DNA from: Ruegeria arenilitoris
GTDB lineage: Bacteria > Pseudomonadota > Alphaproteobacteria > Rhodobacterales > Rhodobacteraceae
Direction: 5' to 3'
DNA length: 64,000 bases
Assembly: GCF_013030985.1 (NCBI RefSeq)
Contig: NZ_WPYP01000013.1
Span: 60,124-124,123 of the forward strand
The translations under genes and the position numbers were made by a program. Shown here one piece after another: positions 8,730 to 17,600 of this stretch (the stretch's first letter is position 1; each line of letters starts with the position of its first letter). The notes beneath the pieces were generated by a model that did no database searches, had not been told where the DNA came from, and was given only the letters and a program-made list of their open reading frames with translations.

Positions 8730-10496
8730 TCAGTTGGCTGCCGCCAATTCCTTGGGCAGCTTGAATGTCCAGACCATGCCACCCTGATTCAAGTAGTTGA
8801 CCTTTTTGGCCACTTCACCGCCCCAGAGAGGAACCGCGCCGCCCCATCCCGAAACAATCGAGACATATTGTTCGCCGTCCTGCTCCCAGGTTACGGGCTG
8901 ACCAACGATGCCCGAACCGGTCTGGAACGACCAAAGCTCCTCGCCTGTTTCGTCGTCAAAGGCGATGAACTTGCCTTCCGGCGTTCCGGTGAAGACGAGG
9001 CCGCCAGCGGTGGTCATCACACCGCCCCAAAGCGGCGCGTCGTTCTTGAATTCCCACTTGATCTCGCCGGTATCGGGATCGATCGCCTTGAGGCTGCCGA
9101 TGTGGTCCTCGTAATTGGGCTTGATGGTGAAGCCAGCGCCCAGATATGCGGCGCCCTTTTTGTACGAGATCGGTTCGTTCCAGATATCCATGCCCCACTC
9201 GTTCGACGGGACATAGAAATTGCCTGTGCGCTGCGAGAACGCCATCGGCATCCAGTTCTTGCCGCCCAGGAACGAGGGTGAGGCAAAGATCACGTCACCC
9301 TTCTTGCCGTCTGCCGCGTCTGCCGGGTTGCCGGGGCGGTTTTCCTCGACAAAGATCGGGCGTCCGGTCTCGTCGATGCCGCTGGCCCACGAGATGTCCT
9401 TGACGAAAGGCGTGGCGCTGACAAATGCGCCGTCCTCGCGGTTCAGCACGTAGAAAAAGCCGTTGCGGTCGGCGGTGGCAAAGCGCTTGTTGCCCTCGCG
9501 ATCGGTATAAGCGACCACTTCGTTGACGCCGTCATAGTCCCAACCTTCGCGCGGGGTGGTCTGGAAATGCCACTTGATCTCACCGGTTTTCGGATCGATG
9601 CCGATGCGGCTGGCGGCATAAAGGTTGTCGCCCTTGTTGCCTTCGGTCGGGGTGCCCGCATTACGTAGGTGACTGTTCCAGGGCGCCGGATTTCCAGCAC
9701 CAAAAACAAGCGTATTGGTGTCGGCGTCATAGGAACCACCCAGCCAGGTCGCGCCTCCACCGGTTTTCCACATATCGCCCGGCCATGTGGCGTTGAGCGT
9801 TCCGGTCATTGTGGATTCCTCACCGTTGAGCGTGCCCATGTGACCTTCGATCACCGGGCGGGTCCAGACAAGTTCGCCGGTTTCGGCGTCGCGCGCCTGC
9901 ACTTCACCAATGATGCCGAATTCACCACCCGAGTTGCCGGTCACAACCAGGCCGTCCACGATCAGCGGCGCGGCGGTATAGGAATAGCCGGCCTTGTAGT
10001 CGGCGATTTTCTTGCGCCATTTAACGTCGCCGGTTTTCAGGTCCAGCGCTACGATGCGGGCATCCAGGGTGCCGAAGTAGAAATTGTCACCATAGATGGC
10101 GCCGCCGCGATTGATCACGTCACAACAGGGCAAGATGCCTTCGGGCAGGCGTGCGTCGTACTGCCAAAGCTCTTCGCCAGTGTTCACATCGATGGCATAG
10201 ACACGGCTGTAGGAGCCGGTGATATACATCACCCCGTCATAAATCAGCGGCTGGGTTTCCTGCCCGCGCTGCTTTTCGCCGCCCAGGCTGAAGGCCCAGG
10301 CCGGGACCATTTTATGGATGTTTTCCTTGTTCAGCGTGTCCAGCGGGCTGAAACGCTGCAGGTGGCGCCCCATGCCGTTGGTCACGATCTGCGACGTGAC
10401 GGATTGGTCATTCCTGATTTCTTCTTCGGTCACTCCGGCGTGGCTCGCGCCGGCCAACATGACCCCTGCAACAGCTGCAGTGATAAAGCGATTCAT
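8730..10496 (-). CDS. PQQ-dependent alcohol dehydrogenase with lanthanide-type Asp-x-Asp motif
   Basis: A 588-residue periplasmic quinoprotein that oxidises alcohols and passes electrons to cytochrome c. A signal peptide (residues 1-20, ending ASHA) is followed by an eight-bladed propeller with repeated tryptophan-docking segments such as [13 protein letters not shown] and DAETGELVW. The vicinal disulfide that sits over PQQ is C124-C125 (LPCCDVI). The catalytic Asp is D320 in [10 protein letters not shown]. The residue two places on is also Asp (D322), a signature of lanthanide-dependent enzymes (XoxF, ExaF, PedH), whereas calcium enzymes usually have another residue there. The sequence is closest in style to ethanol dehydrogenases ([19 protein letters not shown]). 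The start follows GGGAGGAGCCCAC. Metal use is a prediction. Confidence 0.9.
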   Translation of the reverse strand: MNRFITAAVAGVMLAGASHAGVTEEEIRNDQSVTSQIVTNGMGRHLQRFSPLDTLNKENIHKMVPAWAFSLGGEKQRGQETQPLIYDGVMYITGSYSRVYAIDVNTGEELWQYDARLPEGILPCCDVINRGGAIYGDNFYFGTLDARIVALDLKTGDVKWRKKIADYKAGYSYTAAPLIVDGLVVTGNSGGEFGIIGEVQARDAETGELVWTRPVIEGHMGTLNGEESTMTGTLNATWPGDMWKTGGGATWLGGSYDADTNTLVFGAGNPAPWNSHLRNAGTPTEGNKGDNLYAASRIGIDPKTGEIKWHFQTTPREGWDYDGVNEVVAYTDREGNKRFATADRNGFFYVLNREDGAFVSATPFVKDISWASGIDETGRPIFVEENRPGNPADAADGKKGDVIFASPSFLGGKNWMPMAFSQRTGNFYVPSNEWGMDIWNEPISYKKGAAYLGAGFTIKPNYEDHIGSLKAIDPDTGEIKWEFKNDAPLWGGVMTTAGGLVFTGTPEGKFIAFDDETGEELWSFQTGSGIVGQPVTWEQDGEQYVSIVSGWGGAVPLWGGEVAKKVNYLNQGGMVWTFKLPKELAAAN

Positions 10497-10593
10497 GTGG
10501 GCTCCTCCCATGATGTATCTGTTCCAATGCCAGACGCCTAGTCGCGCGGGTTTCCGGCTATGTGCATTATCGGGAACAGGTTGACGGCGGGGT

Positions 10594-10610
10594 ATTGCAC
10601 AATGGTCGTA
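10594..10610. promoter_or_regulatory. PQQ-island motif, copy upstream of the alcohol dehydrogenase
   Basis: ATTGCACAATGGTCGTA lies 98 bases upstream of the dehydrogenase start. It matches the copies at 14994-15010 (14 of 17 positions) and 19711-19727. It reads as TACGACCA... towards the gene. It is likely an activator site for the local LuxR-type regulator. Confidence 0.5.
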
Positions 10611-10617
10611 AGGCTGA

Positions 10618-11490
10618 TCAGGTCTTGCGCCGTGTCAGGCCTCGCGCGGGATCGTATCCCCAGACCGACAAGGCAAGAAACACCACCGCGGCAATGCAGG
10701 TCCACATCAGCGCGACGCCGTTGAAGCTGCCATAAAGCGCAAAACGGATAAGCTCGACCGCCTGGGTGAAGGGATTCAAGGTGCAAATGTCGTGCAGAAG
10801 CTCCGAGCTTTCAGCCATTTTCCACAGCGGGTAGAGCGCGGTGGACAGGAAGAACATGGGGAAGATCACGAAGTTCATGACCCCAGCAAAGTTCTCGAGC
10901 TGCTTGATGGCCGAAGACAGGGCCAGGCCCAAACCTCCCAGCATCATGCCGGTCACAAGTAGGGCAGGAAGCAGGACCAGATAGCCCAGCGGAGAAAATC
11001 GAATGCCGTAAATCGCTGTCACGCTTAGAAAAACATAGACCTGAAGGATCGAAATCAATGTGCTGGCCAGGAGACGGCAGATCAGCAACCACCAGCGGGG
11101 CAAGGGGCTGGTCAGCAAGAGCCGCATCGACCCCAATTCGCGATCGTAGACCAGTGACAGAGAGCTTTGCATGCCATTGAACAGCAGGATCATGCCGCAG
11201 AGGCCAGGCACGATATAGACCTCATAGGTGGTGTAGGTCTGGTAGGGCGGGGTAATCGATAGGCCGAGTGCCGCGCGGAAGCCCGCAGCGAATACGACCA
11301 GCCACAATAGGGGCCGTACCAAGGCAGCGACAAAGCGGCTGCGCTGACGCACAAAGCGCAAGGATTCGCGGGTGATGATGGCGCGCAGGGCAACAAGGGC
11401 AGGCATTATGGCACCTAACAGGCCTTTACGAACAACATCGGTGTCCGAGGCGTGCAGACTTCCGGTCAGTTGGAGGCTCGGATCACGCAT
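10618..11490 (-). CDS. ABC-2 type transporter permease, PQQ alcohol-oxidation cluster
   Basis: A 290-residue inner-membrane permease with about six hydrophobic segments. It has the ABC-2 features: a cytoplasmic N-terminus, then [23 protein letters not shown], the [19 protein letters not shown] coupling region near residue 125, and [21 protein letters not shown] near 190. It pairs with the ATPase encoded just upstream (8-base overlap). This permease, ATPase and periplasmic-binding-like set is typical of PQQ alcohol dehydrogenase clusters. Whether it exports a product or helps cofactor or protein maturation is unknown. Confidence 0.85.
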   Translation of the reverse strand: MRDPSLQLTGSLHASDTDVVRKGLLGAIMPALVALRAIITRESLRFVRQRSRFVAALVRPLLWLVVFAAGFRAALGLSITPPYQTYTTYEVYIVPGLCGMILLFNGMQSSLSLVYDRELGSMRLLLTSPLPRWWLLICRLLASTLISILQVYVFLSVTAIYGIRFSPLGYLVLLPALLVTGMMLGGLGLALSSAIKQLENFAGVMNFVIFPMFFLSTALYPLWKMAESSELLHDICTLNPFTQAVELIRFALYGSFNGVALMWTCIAAVVFLALSVWGYDPARGLTRRKT

Positions 11491-12202
11491 CGGTCCCGGT
11501 CCGGTTGAGGAAATGGTCGTTGAGTGGGATAGCGCCCCGGATCGTGCTGCAGGTTCCGGTTTCGAGGACCAGTCCTTTATGCAGGATTACCAGCTGGTCG
11601 CTGTTCTGGACTTCATCGGTCAGATGGGTTGCCCAAAGTACTGTCAGCCCATCATTCACCGACAGATCGTGCACATAGTCGGTGATTGCGCGGCGGGTGG
11701 TGGTGTCGAGGCCCACGGTGGGTTCGTCGAGCAACAGCACCTTAGGGCGGTGGATCAAGCAACGAGCGATTTCCAATCGCCGCCGGTGACCGCCGTTGAG
11801 GTCGCGCACGGTTTCCTTTGACCGGTCGCGCATGTTGAGTCGGTCCAGAGCGGCATCGGCGCGGGATCGGGCCAGTTTGCCTGACAATCCGTGCAGTGCA
11901 GCGAAATAGGTGAGGTTGAGTTGAACCGAGAGATCCAGGTCAAGCGTGGGTTGTTGAAAGACAACTCCGATGTTTTTCAGAGCATTGCGAGGGTTTCTTG
12001 CCATGTCTTGACCGGCAATTTCGATGCGACCTTGGGGGGATGTGAACAGCCGGGTCAGAAGGCCGAACAGGGTGGATTTCCCAGCCCCGTTTGGGCCTAG
12101 AAGCGCACAGAAAGCGCCGGACGGGACGTGAAAGCTCACATCATCCAACGCCTGTTTCGTTCCATAGGCGTAGCTCAGGTTCTGGACGCTGAGACCAGTC
12201 AC
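11483..12202 (-). CDS. ABC transporter ATP-binding protein, PQQ alcohol-oxidation cluster
   Basis: A 239-residue ATPase. Walker A is LLGPNGAGKSTLFGLL near residue 35. The signature region is variant, LNGGHRRRLEIARCL, with GGH where LSGGQ is usual; this is a mark of the PQQ-associated group. Walker B is VLLLDEPTVGLD, and the switch His is in WATHLTDEV. It overlaps the permease gene by 8 bases and the upstream small periplasmic protein gene by 4, so the proteins are translationally coupled. It energises the ABC-2 permease on the cytoplasmic side. Confidence 0.9.
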   Translation of the reverse strand: MTGLSVQNLSYAYGTKQALDDVSFHVPSGAFCALLGPNGAGKSTLFGLLTRLFTSPQGRIEIAGQDMARNPRNALKNIGVVFQQPTLDLDLSVQLNLTYFAALHGLSGKLARSRADAALDRLNMRDRSKETVRDLNGGHRRRLEIARCLIHRPKVLLLDEPTVGLDTTTRRAITDYVHDLSVNDGLTVLWATHLTDEVQNSDQLVILHKGLVLETGTCSTIRGAIPLNDHFLNRTGTDA

Positions 12203-12651
12203 TGTATGGCGATCTCTAGTTTTTGGGTCTCGCCGGTAGAGCCGGGAACCTTGAGATGGTAGCTGCCTGGTTTCAGTGCGATGAAGCCGATCTCCATTTC
12301 GCCGGCCTCATCAAACTCGATACTGTCGAGCCCCAGCGGGCGGATTTCGAGCCCTTCGACCACGATTTCGTCGATCCAGATAGCGCGGAAGAACTCAGAG
12401 CCGACAAGCGCCAGCTCCTGGCTGCCGTCGCCTTGGATTTCGAATTCGTAATAAGTTCCGGATTTGAGTTCCCATGGAGCGTCCGTCAGGGGCATGCCGG
12501 CAGAGAGGGTGATCGGCGGCAGATCTTCCTTGTTGGTAGCCGAGAGCAGGCCGGCCATACCGAACTGGGGTTCGTCATCGTCGTTATCTGCCATGGCGGT
12601 GGCGGGCAGGACCAGGGCCAGAAGGATGGTGATAAGGGATTTGGTAAGCAT
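12199..12651 (-). CDS. Hypothetical secreted protein in the PQQ ABC operon
   Basis: A 150-residue protein with a clear signal peptide (MLTKSLITILLALVLPATAMA) and then an acidic stretch DNDDDEP. The mature part is predicted to be mostly beta (SGTYYEFEIQGDGSQELAL, GFIALKPGSYHLKVPG), which recalls small cupredoxin-like or immunoglobulin-like periplasmic folds, but no metal-ligand set was recognised. The start follows AGGAGAGTAAAT. It overlaps the ATPase start by 4 bases. A periplasmic accessory role to the ABC system or to alcohol oxidation is an inference from position only. Confidence 0.7.
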   Translation of the reverse strand: MLTKSLITILLALVLPATAMADNDDDEPQFGMAGLLSATNKEDLPPITLSAGMPLTDAPWELKSGTYYEFEIQGDGSQELALVGSEFFRAIWIDEIVVEGLEIRPLGLDSIEFDEAGEMEIGFIALKPGSYHLKVPGSTGETQKLEIAIQ

Positions 12652-12756
12652 ATTTACTCTCCTGTTGGCTCGTCTTTGGGGGGTCTTTAAGGCGCCGGAT
12701 GTGCACCGCGCGTGTCCCAACTGGCAGCCCAGTCGGAGGGTGGCGGATGGGGAGCG

Positions 12757-13713
12757 TCACGGTCGCATCGCCGCGCCCCAGGGGAAGCGGCCCACTTTGA
12801 CGGATTTCAACGCCTCGCGACTGGCCACGTCGATCACGGTCACGTCGCCCGAAACACCGTTGGTTGTGAACAGCAGCGATTTGTCGGGAGAGAAGTCCAT
12901 GTGCCAGACCCGGCGGCCGACAAGGATGTAGTCCTCGACCTCAAACGTTTCGGCATTGACGACCGCGACGTGATTTGAGGGGCCAAGTGCGACGAAAGCG
13001 GTCTTTTCGTCTTCGGTAAATTCAAAGCCGACGGGTTGCACACGGTCGGGATGCACGCCCTTGACGGCGAATTCGATCTTGGCTTTCTCGGATTGGTTGG
13101 CTGTGTCGAAAACAGTGATGGTGCCGCCGATCTCGGAACTCACCCAGAGCTCGGAACCGCCTGCGGTGAATTCGGCGTGGCGCGGGCGGCTGTCGACCAG
13201 CGTGTTGGCGAACAACTCGCGGGTTTCGGTGTCGATCCAATGCGCCATATTGGTGGTTTCCGAGGTGGTGATGGCGATCTTGCCATCGGGGCTCACAGCC
13301 ATGCCTTCAGGTTCGATACCTACATTGATCTGAGCGATCACCTTGCGGCTTTCGGTGTCGACTACCGTGGTCACCGCGTCATCCTCGTTGGCGATGTAGA
13401 GATGGCGGTCATTGGGGTGCAGAACGAATTGTTCCGGGTCTTCGCCCGATGGCAGGTCGTGCAGGATCTGTCCTGTATTCGGATCCATCACCTGTACCGT
13501 GTCGCTGTCTGAGGCACAGATATAGACGCGGCTGTAATCCTTGGAGAAGGTGATGCCGCGCGGGCGCTCGCCGGTTGGAATTGTACGGGTGACTTCAAGC
13601 GTGTCCACATCAATTACGCTGATCGTGTCGTCCTTTTCGTTGGTAACCCAGATCTCGGCAGCGTGAAGCGGCGTCGTGAGGCTGAGGGCGGCAGTGAAGA
13701 GCAGGTGTTTCAT
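12757..13713 (-). CDS. YncE-like beta-propeller protein of PQQ-dependent catabolism
   Basis: A 318-residue periplasmic protein: signal peptide MKHLLFTAALSLTTPLHA, then seven repeated blades of the type I-W-V-T-N-E-K-D-D-T-I-S-V-I-D (residues 20-34), with echoes such as VYICASDSDTVQVMDP and LYIANEDDAVTTVVDT. It fits the PQQ-dependent catabolism-associated beta-propeller family, which sits in clusters with quinoprotein alcohol dehydrogenases. Its exact role is unknown; an assembly or electron-transfer accessory function is usually assumed. The start is chosen at the signal peptide, with GGAG 8 bases upstream; longer frames lack a signal. The gap of about 105 bases to the next gene contains no clear terminator. 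Confidence 0.85.
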   Translation of the reverse strand: MKHLLFTAALSLTTPLHAAEIWVTNEKDDTISVIDVDTLEVTRTIPTGERPRGITFSKDYSRVYICASDSDTVQVMDPNTGQILHDLPSGEDPEQFVLHPNDRHLYIANEDDAVTTVVDTESRKVIAQINVGIEPEGMAVSPDGKIAITTSETTNMAHWIDTETRELFANTLVDSRPRHAEFTAGGSELWVSSEIGGTITVFDTANQSEKAKIEFAVKGVHPDRVQPVGFEFTEDEKTAFVALGPSNHVAVVNAETFEVEDYILVGRRVWHMDFSPDKSLLFTTNGVSGDVTVIDVASREALKSVKVGRFPWGAAMRP

Positions 13714-13768
13714 TGTGTGGCTCCGTTGGATGCCTCTGGCGGGATAACTCGAAAAAGATGAAAGCAGG

Positions 13769-14932
13769 TCATTGGAAGGCTTCGCAGGCGCTTTCCGGCG
13801 CATCGAGGCCCAGCGAGTCGAGTTCGTTATGCTGGTGCAGGTACCCTTCGAGCGGTGGCTGGGCAACGAGGGCACTTTGGGTGACCAGCGGGATCGGCTG
13901 GCGCATTTGACCGTTCCAGTTGCGGTAACTGAGCGGGCGGCCCTTGAAGCCGGCCAGTTCGAACGTATCCGACAGGATGAACTCGCGAAGATCGGCGGGT
14001 TCCGAGCTGTTGATGCGGGTTACGGCCTCGCCAATCGAGCGAATGGCGGCCCAGGCGGCGTAGTCTTGGGGCCGCATCGGGCGGTTGGCCAGGTCTTGGA
14101 ACCGCGATTGCAGTTGGGCCGCGCCCCATTGTTCGACCACCGGTGCCCAGGCTGTAGGCCTGAGCCCCTCGGTGCCTGCAACCGGGCGCGGCAGCCAGGT
14201 GTTGAAGGCAATATAGCGTCCAAAATCGTTCAGCTCATCGGCGATCAGCAGCAAGTCATATGTGCCGAGGTCTTGTGTGAACAGTGGAACCTCCTGCGCT
14301 GCATTGCGGCGCATATCCGCATCAAAGGTCCAGGTTTTTTCAGCCGTGATGCTGAGGGCGAATTTGGCGGCACTTTGGCGCAATGCATCGGCAAAGGCTT
14401 GGTCCTCCGGGTGTTCACCGGAAATCAGGGCCAGCGTGTCCCAGCGTTTGGTGCGGGCAAATTGCATCATGGCGTCGCTGCGCATCTGGTAGGACGGCAA
14501 GGTGTGCAACAGGTTGGCGCGACAGTTCTGACTGCGCAAACTCATGTCGGCACTGGAGGTGTTGAACAGCAAGGCCTCGCCCGCAGCGGGCAGGTCGGCA
14601 ATTTTCAGCAGTGTGTCTGCCGGGACATCGAGGATCAGGAAAGGCGTCTGTTCCAGCGCCTGGTCCGCAGCCGCGAGCGGGTCGCCACCAACGGGGATCA
14701 GTACGGTTTCCAGGAGATATCTATGGCCGAGAAAAGCCCCGGTGGTTTGGTTGTCACTCAGCCCCAGATGGGCACCCTTTTCCCCCAGGTCGTCGGGGAT
14801 TGGGTCAAGGTTCGACAGAGTCGGAGGACGGTCGATTTCCTGCTTGAGAAAGACCATTGGGATACGAATCTCGGCAACCGCAGCGCCAGCCGCAAGCATC
14901 ATGACAATGATTGTGAGCATGAGATTTCGCAT
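13769..14932 (-). CDS. ABC substrate-binding-like protein, PQQ alcohol-oxidation cluster
   Basis: A 387-residue periplasmic protein with signal peptide MRNLMLTIIVMMLAAGAAVA and a type I periplasmic-binding fold: an N-terminal lobe with RIPMVFLKQEIDRPP, and segments LLFNTSSADMSLRSQNCRANLLHTLPS and DLLLIADELNDFGRYIAFNTW. It matches the branched-chain-amino-acid-binding-like family that is found only with PQQ alcohol dehydrogenase clusters. It is the first gene of a minus-strand operon followed by the beta-propeller protein, the small secreted protein, the ATPase and the permease. Its ligand is unknown. The promoter lies in the divergent gap facing the cytochrome gene and contains the 17-base motif. 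Confidence 0.85.
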   Translation of the reverse strand: MRNLMLTIIVMMLAAGAAVAEIRIPMVFLKQEIDRPPTLSNLDPIPDDLGEKGAHLGLSDNQTTGAFLGHRYLLETVLIPVGGDPLAAADQALEQTPFLILDVPADTLLKIADLPAAGEALLFNTSSADMSLRSQNCRANLLHTLPSYQMRSDAMMQFARTKRWDTLALISGEHPEDQAFADALRQSAAKFALSITAEKTWTFDADMRRNAAQEVPLFTQDLGTYDLLLIADELNDFGRYIAFNTWLPRPVAGTEGLRPTAWAPVVEQWGAAQLQSRFQDLANRPMRPQDYAAWAAIRSIGEAVTRINSSEPADLREFILSDTFELAGFKGRPLSYRNWNGQMRQPIPLVTQSALVAQPPLEGYLHQHNELDSLGLDAPESACEAFQ

Positions 14933-14993
14933 GTTTCCTCACCAGAAGAGTGTCAGTTACTCCAAGGCTAAGGCCTGATCGACAGGGGGGGCC

Positions 14994-15010
14994 ATTGGAC
15001 CATGGTCGTA
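14994..15010. promoter_or_regulatory. PQQ-island motif in the divergent gap before the cytochrome gene
   Basis: ATTGGACCATGGTCGTA lies 62 bases from the binding-protein start on one side and 96 from the cytochrome start on the other. It could serve both divergent operons. Confidence 0.5.
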
Positions 15011-15105
15011 TGGTGAATCGGCCGGTCTAGAACTTAAGTCTCGTATCAAGCCTGTGTTCGTCTCCGCTAAAACCTGAGTGGGAAACAAACGAACGGGAGG
15101 ACTCG

Positions 15106-15783
15106 ATGTTCAGACTGTCCATGGCCACGATTGGCCTGATTGCCGCAAGTTCGATGACGCATGCCCATGGCGACGTGGCACCGCAACCGATGAATACCGA
15201 TGCTTTGCCGGATGTGGGCGAAGAGTGGCTGATCGAAAACCCCTATCGCGATCAGGGTGAAGAGGTCTGGAAGGCCGCAATAGAGATCGGAGACAGCGGA
15301 TACAATCAGAACTGTGCCCGGTGCCACGGCCTGGGGGGTGTGTCCGGTGGGTTGGCGCCTGATCTGCGCTATCTCGAAGCCGAAGAGTATGGCGATGAAT
15401 GGTTTGTCGAACGATTCCAGACCGGATACACCCAGAACGGTATCACCAAGATGCCAGCCTTTGGCGAATTGCTGGGGCAGAAGGCTGCGTGGGCGATCCG
15501 CACCTATATCGAGACGCGGCCCGATGATGGTGAATTGGACGATGTGACGCCACGGCTGATACAGATCCGGGATGAACTTACCGCAATGGCGGATGGTGGC
15601 ACAGGTGATGTCGAAGCCCTGCGCAGCGAGTTGAATACGGTTGCCGAAGGTGTGGCGACCGGTTCCGGAGCACCCGTGGCCGACAGCGTTGCCTTTCGTG
15701 CGGTGAGCCTGATTTCCGGCGATCAACCGGATTTTGCCGGTGCGGCCGAGGTCCTGACCATCGGTCTGTCAGCAGCCAACTAG
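15106..15783 (+). CDS. Periplasmic cytochrome c-550, PedF-like
   Basis: A 225-residue periplasmic cytochrome c. A signal peptide (about 1-20, ending THAH) is followed by one haem site, C70-A-R-C73-H74, with the likely axial Met M116 in ITKMPAFGELLGQ. The haem domain spans about 55-135; the last 80 residues form a helical tail of unknown use that is typical of PedF. It should accept electrons from the PQQ alcohol dehydrogenase and pass them to the respiratory chain. The start follows GGGAGGACTCG. It lies 19 bases before the XoxJ/MxaJ-like gene on the same strand. Confidence 0.85.
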   Translation: MFRLSMATIGLIAASSMTHAHGDVAPQPMNTDALPDVGEEWLIENPYRDQGEEVWKAAIEIGDSGYNQNCARCHGLGGVSGGLAPDLRYLEAEEYGDEWFVERFQTGYTQNGITKMPAFGELLGQKAAWAIRTYIETRPDDGELDDVTPRLIQIRDELTAMADGGTGDVEALRSELNTVAEGVATGSGAPVADSVAFRAVSLISGDQPDFAGAAEVLTIGLSAAN

Positions 15784-15802
15784 GATATACAGATTGGGGC
15801 AC

Positions 15803-16705
15803 ATGAAACGTTTTCTTACCGGAACTATTTTCTCCCTGTCGGTTGTCTGTGCCTCGGCACAGACCGCATCAGCCCGGTGCGAAGATCATGTGCCCCAAGC
15901 CAAGCCCCAAAACGTGTCGCGGGATCGGGTCGGGCAGGATCTCGATACGATTCAGGAACGCGGGTTCATTACCTTTGCTGCCTACGAGGATTTTCCACCC
16001 TGGTCATTTGAGGAGGACGGGAAGATCAAGGGCGTGGATATTGAAATCGGACGCCTGATCGCGCAAGAGCTGGGCGTCGAGGCCCGGTTCAATCTTGTGG
16101 CGCCAGGCGAGGATCTGCAGACCGATCTGCGCAACTGGATTTGGAAAGGCCCGATCGTCGGCGGCAGCGTGGCCAATGTCATGCTGCATGTGCCTTATGA
16201 CAGCGAATTTGCCTGCCGGGTCGAACAGGTGGTTTTCACCGGACAGTACCATGTCGAAGAAATCGCCATTGCCTATCGTAAAGAGGCCTATCCGGAGGAC
16301 CCGCCGGTTCCGGCCTATTTCCGCTTTGACACGGTCGGGGTCGAGAACGACTCGATTGCCGATTTTTACCTGTCGTCCTTTCCCGGTGGCCAGCTGTCGC
16401 ACAATGTGACCCGGTACCCTTCGATGGCGGATGCCATGGCGGGGCTGGCTGTGGGTAAAACCATGGCGGCGATGGGGCCTCGGGCGCAGCTGGAACACGG
16501 CGCTACCGAAGATCTGGCAGTGCATAGCCCACCGTTGCCGGGCTTTGCCGTGGGGAAATGGACCGCCGGGGTTGCGGTTCATTTTGCGTATCGGCCACTG
16601 GCCTATGCAGTTGGAGATGCGGTTTTTGCCGGTGTAGAAGATGGGCGCGTGGCGCAGATATTCGCCGAATACGGTCTGACATTCGCGCCTCCGGAATTAT
16701 TCTGA
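15803..16705 (+). CDS. Quinoprotein-associated periplasmic binding protein, XoxJ/MxaJ-like
   Basis: A 300-residue periplasmic protein with signal peptide (ending ASAQTASA) and a solute-binding-protein family 3 fold: GFITFAAYEDFPPWSF near residue 54, then GVDIEIGRLIAQELGVEARF. The family includes MxaJ and XoxJ, which accompany quinoprotein dehydrogenases and are thought to help the dehydrogenase mature or bind its partner; amino-acid uptake is unlikely. An in-frame TTG three codons upstream is possible; the ATG at 15803 has only a short GGGG site. It forms a two-gene operon with the cytochrome. Confidence 0.8.
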   Translation: MKRFLTGTIFSLSVVCASAQTASARCEDHVPQAKPQNVSRDRVGQDLDTIQERGFITFAAYEDFPPWSFEEDGKIKGVDIEIGRLIAQELGVEARFNLVAPGEDLQTDLRNWIWKGPIVGGSVANVMLHVPYDSEFACRVEQVVFTGQYHVEEIAIAYRKEAYPEDPPVPAYFRFDTVGVENDSIADFYLSSFPGGQLSHNVTRYPSMADAMAGLAVGKTMAAMGPRAQLEHGATEDLAVHSPPLPGFAVGKWTAGVAVHFAYRPLAYAVGDAVFAGVEDGRVAQIFAEYGLTFAPPELF

Positions 16706-16712
16706 AGCAGCT

Positions 16713-17600
16713 TTAACCCAAGGTCTTCAGATCCCCGTGGTGATCGACCAACGTCGCTTTCGGGGTTCCGGGCAGGGCGCGCAGCGCATCACGTATACGG
16801 GGTTCAGACATCAGGCAGAAGGCGGTCGAGGCCGCGTCGGCAATTGCAGCGCTGTCGGCCTCGACGCTGACCGTGGACCAGCGCGGTTTCCCGTCAGGGT
16901 GCAGGATATGGCTCTGATCCGCGCTGAGTGTCAGTGCCGAAGGGCTGGATGTGGCAATCGCTCGGTTTTCCAGCGTACGGGTGGCAACCAGCCCGAATTC
17001 GGGATCTTCCACGCCAAGGCGGAAGGGGCCGCCGAGGGCTGCAAACTCTCCGATGTTGATCAGCGTTCTGCTCAGGCCCGATTGCTGCAGGATCTGCCGG
17101 GCCATGTCGGTTGCAAAGCCTTGCGCAATCCCGTTCAGGGTTAGCGCCTGACCGAATTCCAGGGCTACAACCTGGCGAGAGACCTGTACGCGATCCCAAC
17201 CCAACAGAGCGCGCGACGGTGCGGGGTCCTCGCCCCGCGCAAGTGCCAGCCAAAGCGGCTGTACGGTCGGATCGAACAGCCCGCTTGTTGCGCTGTGAAC
17301 CTGACCGACCTGTTCCAGAAGCGCGACGAAATCCGGATGGGGTGCGTCCAGCCTGCCGCTTCGGTTCAGGCGGGACAGATCGGAGTTGCTGTCATAAAGG
17401 CTGAACAGACGTTCCAGGCGCGGCAGTAACTGCCGCAGCTGATCGAGCGCGGGTTTAGCCTGATCTTCCGGAGCATGCAGAACCACCGAAACCCGTGCGC
17501 CCATGGCGTGGCCCTGCCAGCGCAGCGGGGTAGCGATAGCCGGCGTTGCCAGCGCCGCGGCGGAAATGGTCAGGAACCGGCGACGGGATAATGGGCTCAT
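16713..17600 (-). CDS. apbE: FAD:protein FMN transferase (ApbE), periplasmic, linked to a NosR-like protein
   Basis: A 295-residue ApbE-family enzyme, which attaches FMN to a Thr of partner proteins using FAD. A twin-arginine signal is visible (SRRRFLTISAAALATPAIA), so it works in the periplasm. Typical blocks are GHAMGARVSVVLH, FSLYDSNSDLSRLNRSG, the substrate segment GIAQGFATD and the metal-binding DAASTAFCL near the C-terminus. It overlaps the NosR-like gene by four bases (ATGA), so that protein is its obvious target. Longer upstream frames are rejected because the twin-arginine signal begins at this start. Confidence 0.9.
   Translation of the reverse strand: MSPLSRRRFLTISAAALATPAIATPLRWQGHAMGARVSVVLHAPEDQAKPALDQLRQLLPRLERLFSLYDSNSDLSRLNRSGRLDAPHPDFVALLEQVGQVHSATSGLFDPTVQPLWLALARGEDPAPSRALLGWDRVQVSRQVVALEFGQALTLNGIAQGFATDMARQILQQSGLSRTLINIGEFAALGGPFRLGVEDPEFGLVATRTLENRAIATSSPSALTLSADQSHILHPDGKPRWSTVSVEADSAAIADAASTAFCLMSEPRIRDALRALPGTPKATLVDHHGDLKTLG

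Noticed and set aside
13772..14971. 400-codon plus-strand frame over the ABC binding-protein gene
   Set aside because: It is the antisense of a well-supported minus-strand gene with a signal peptide; no recognisable domain.
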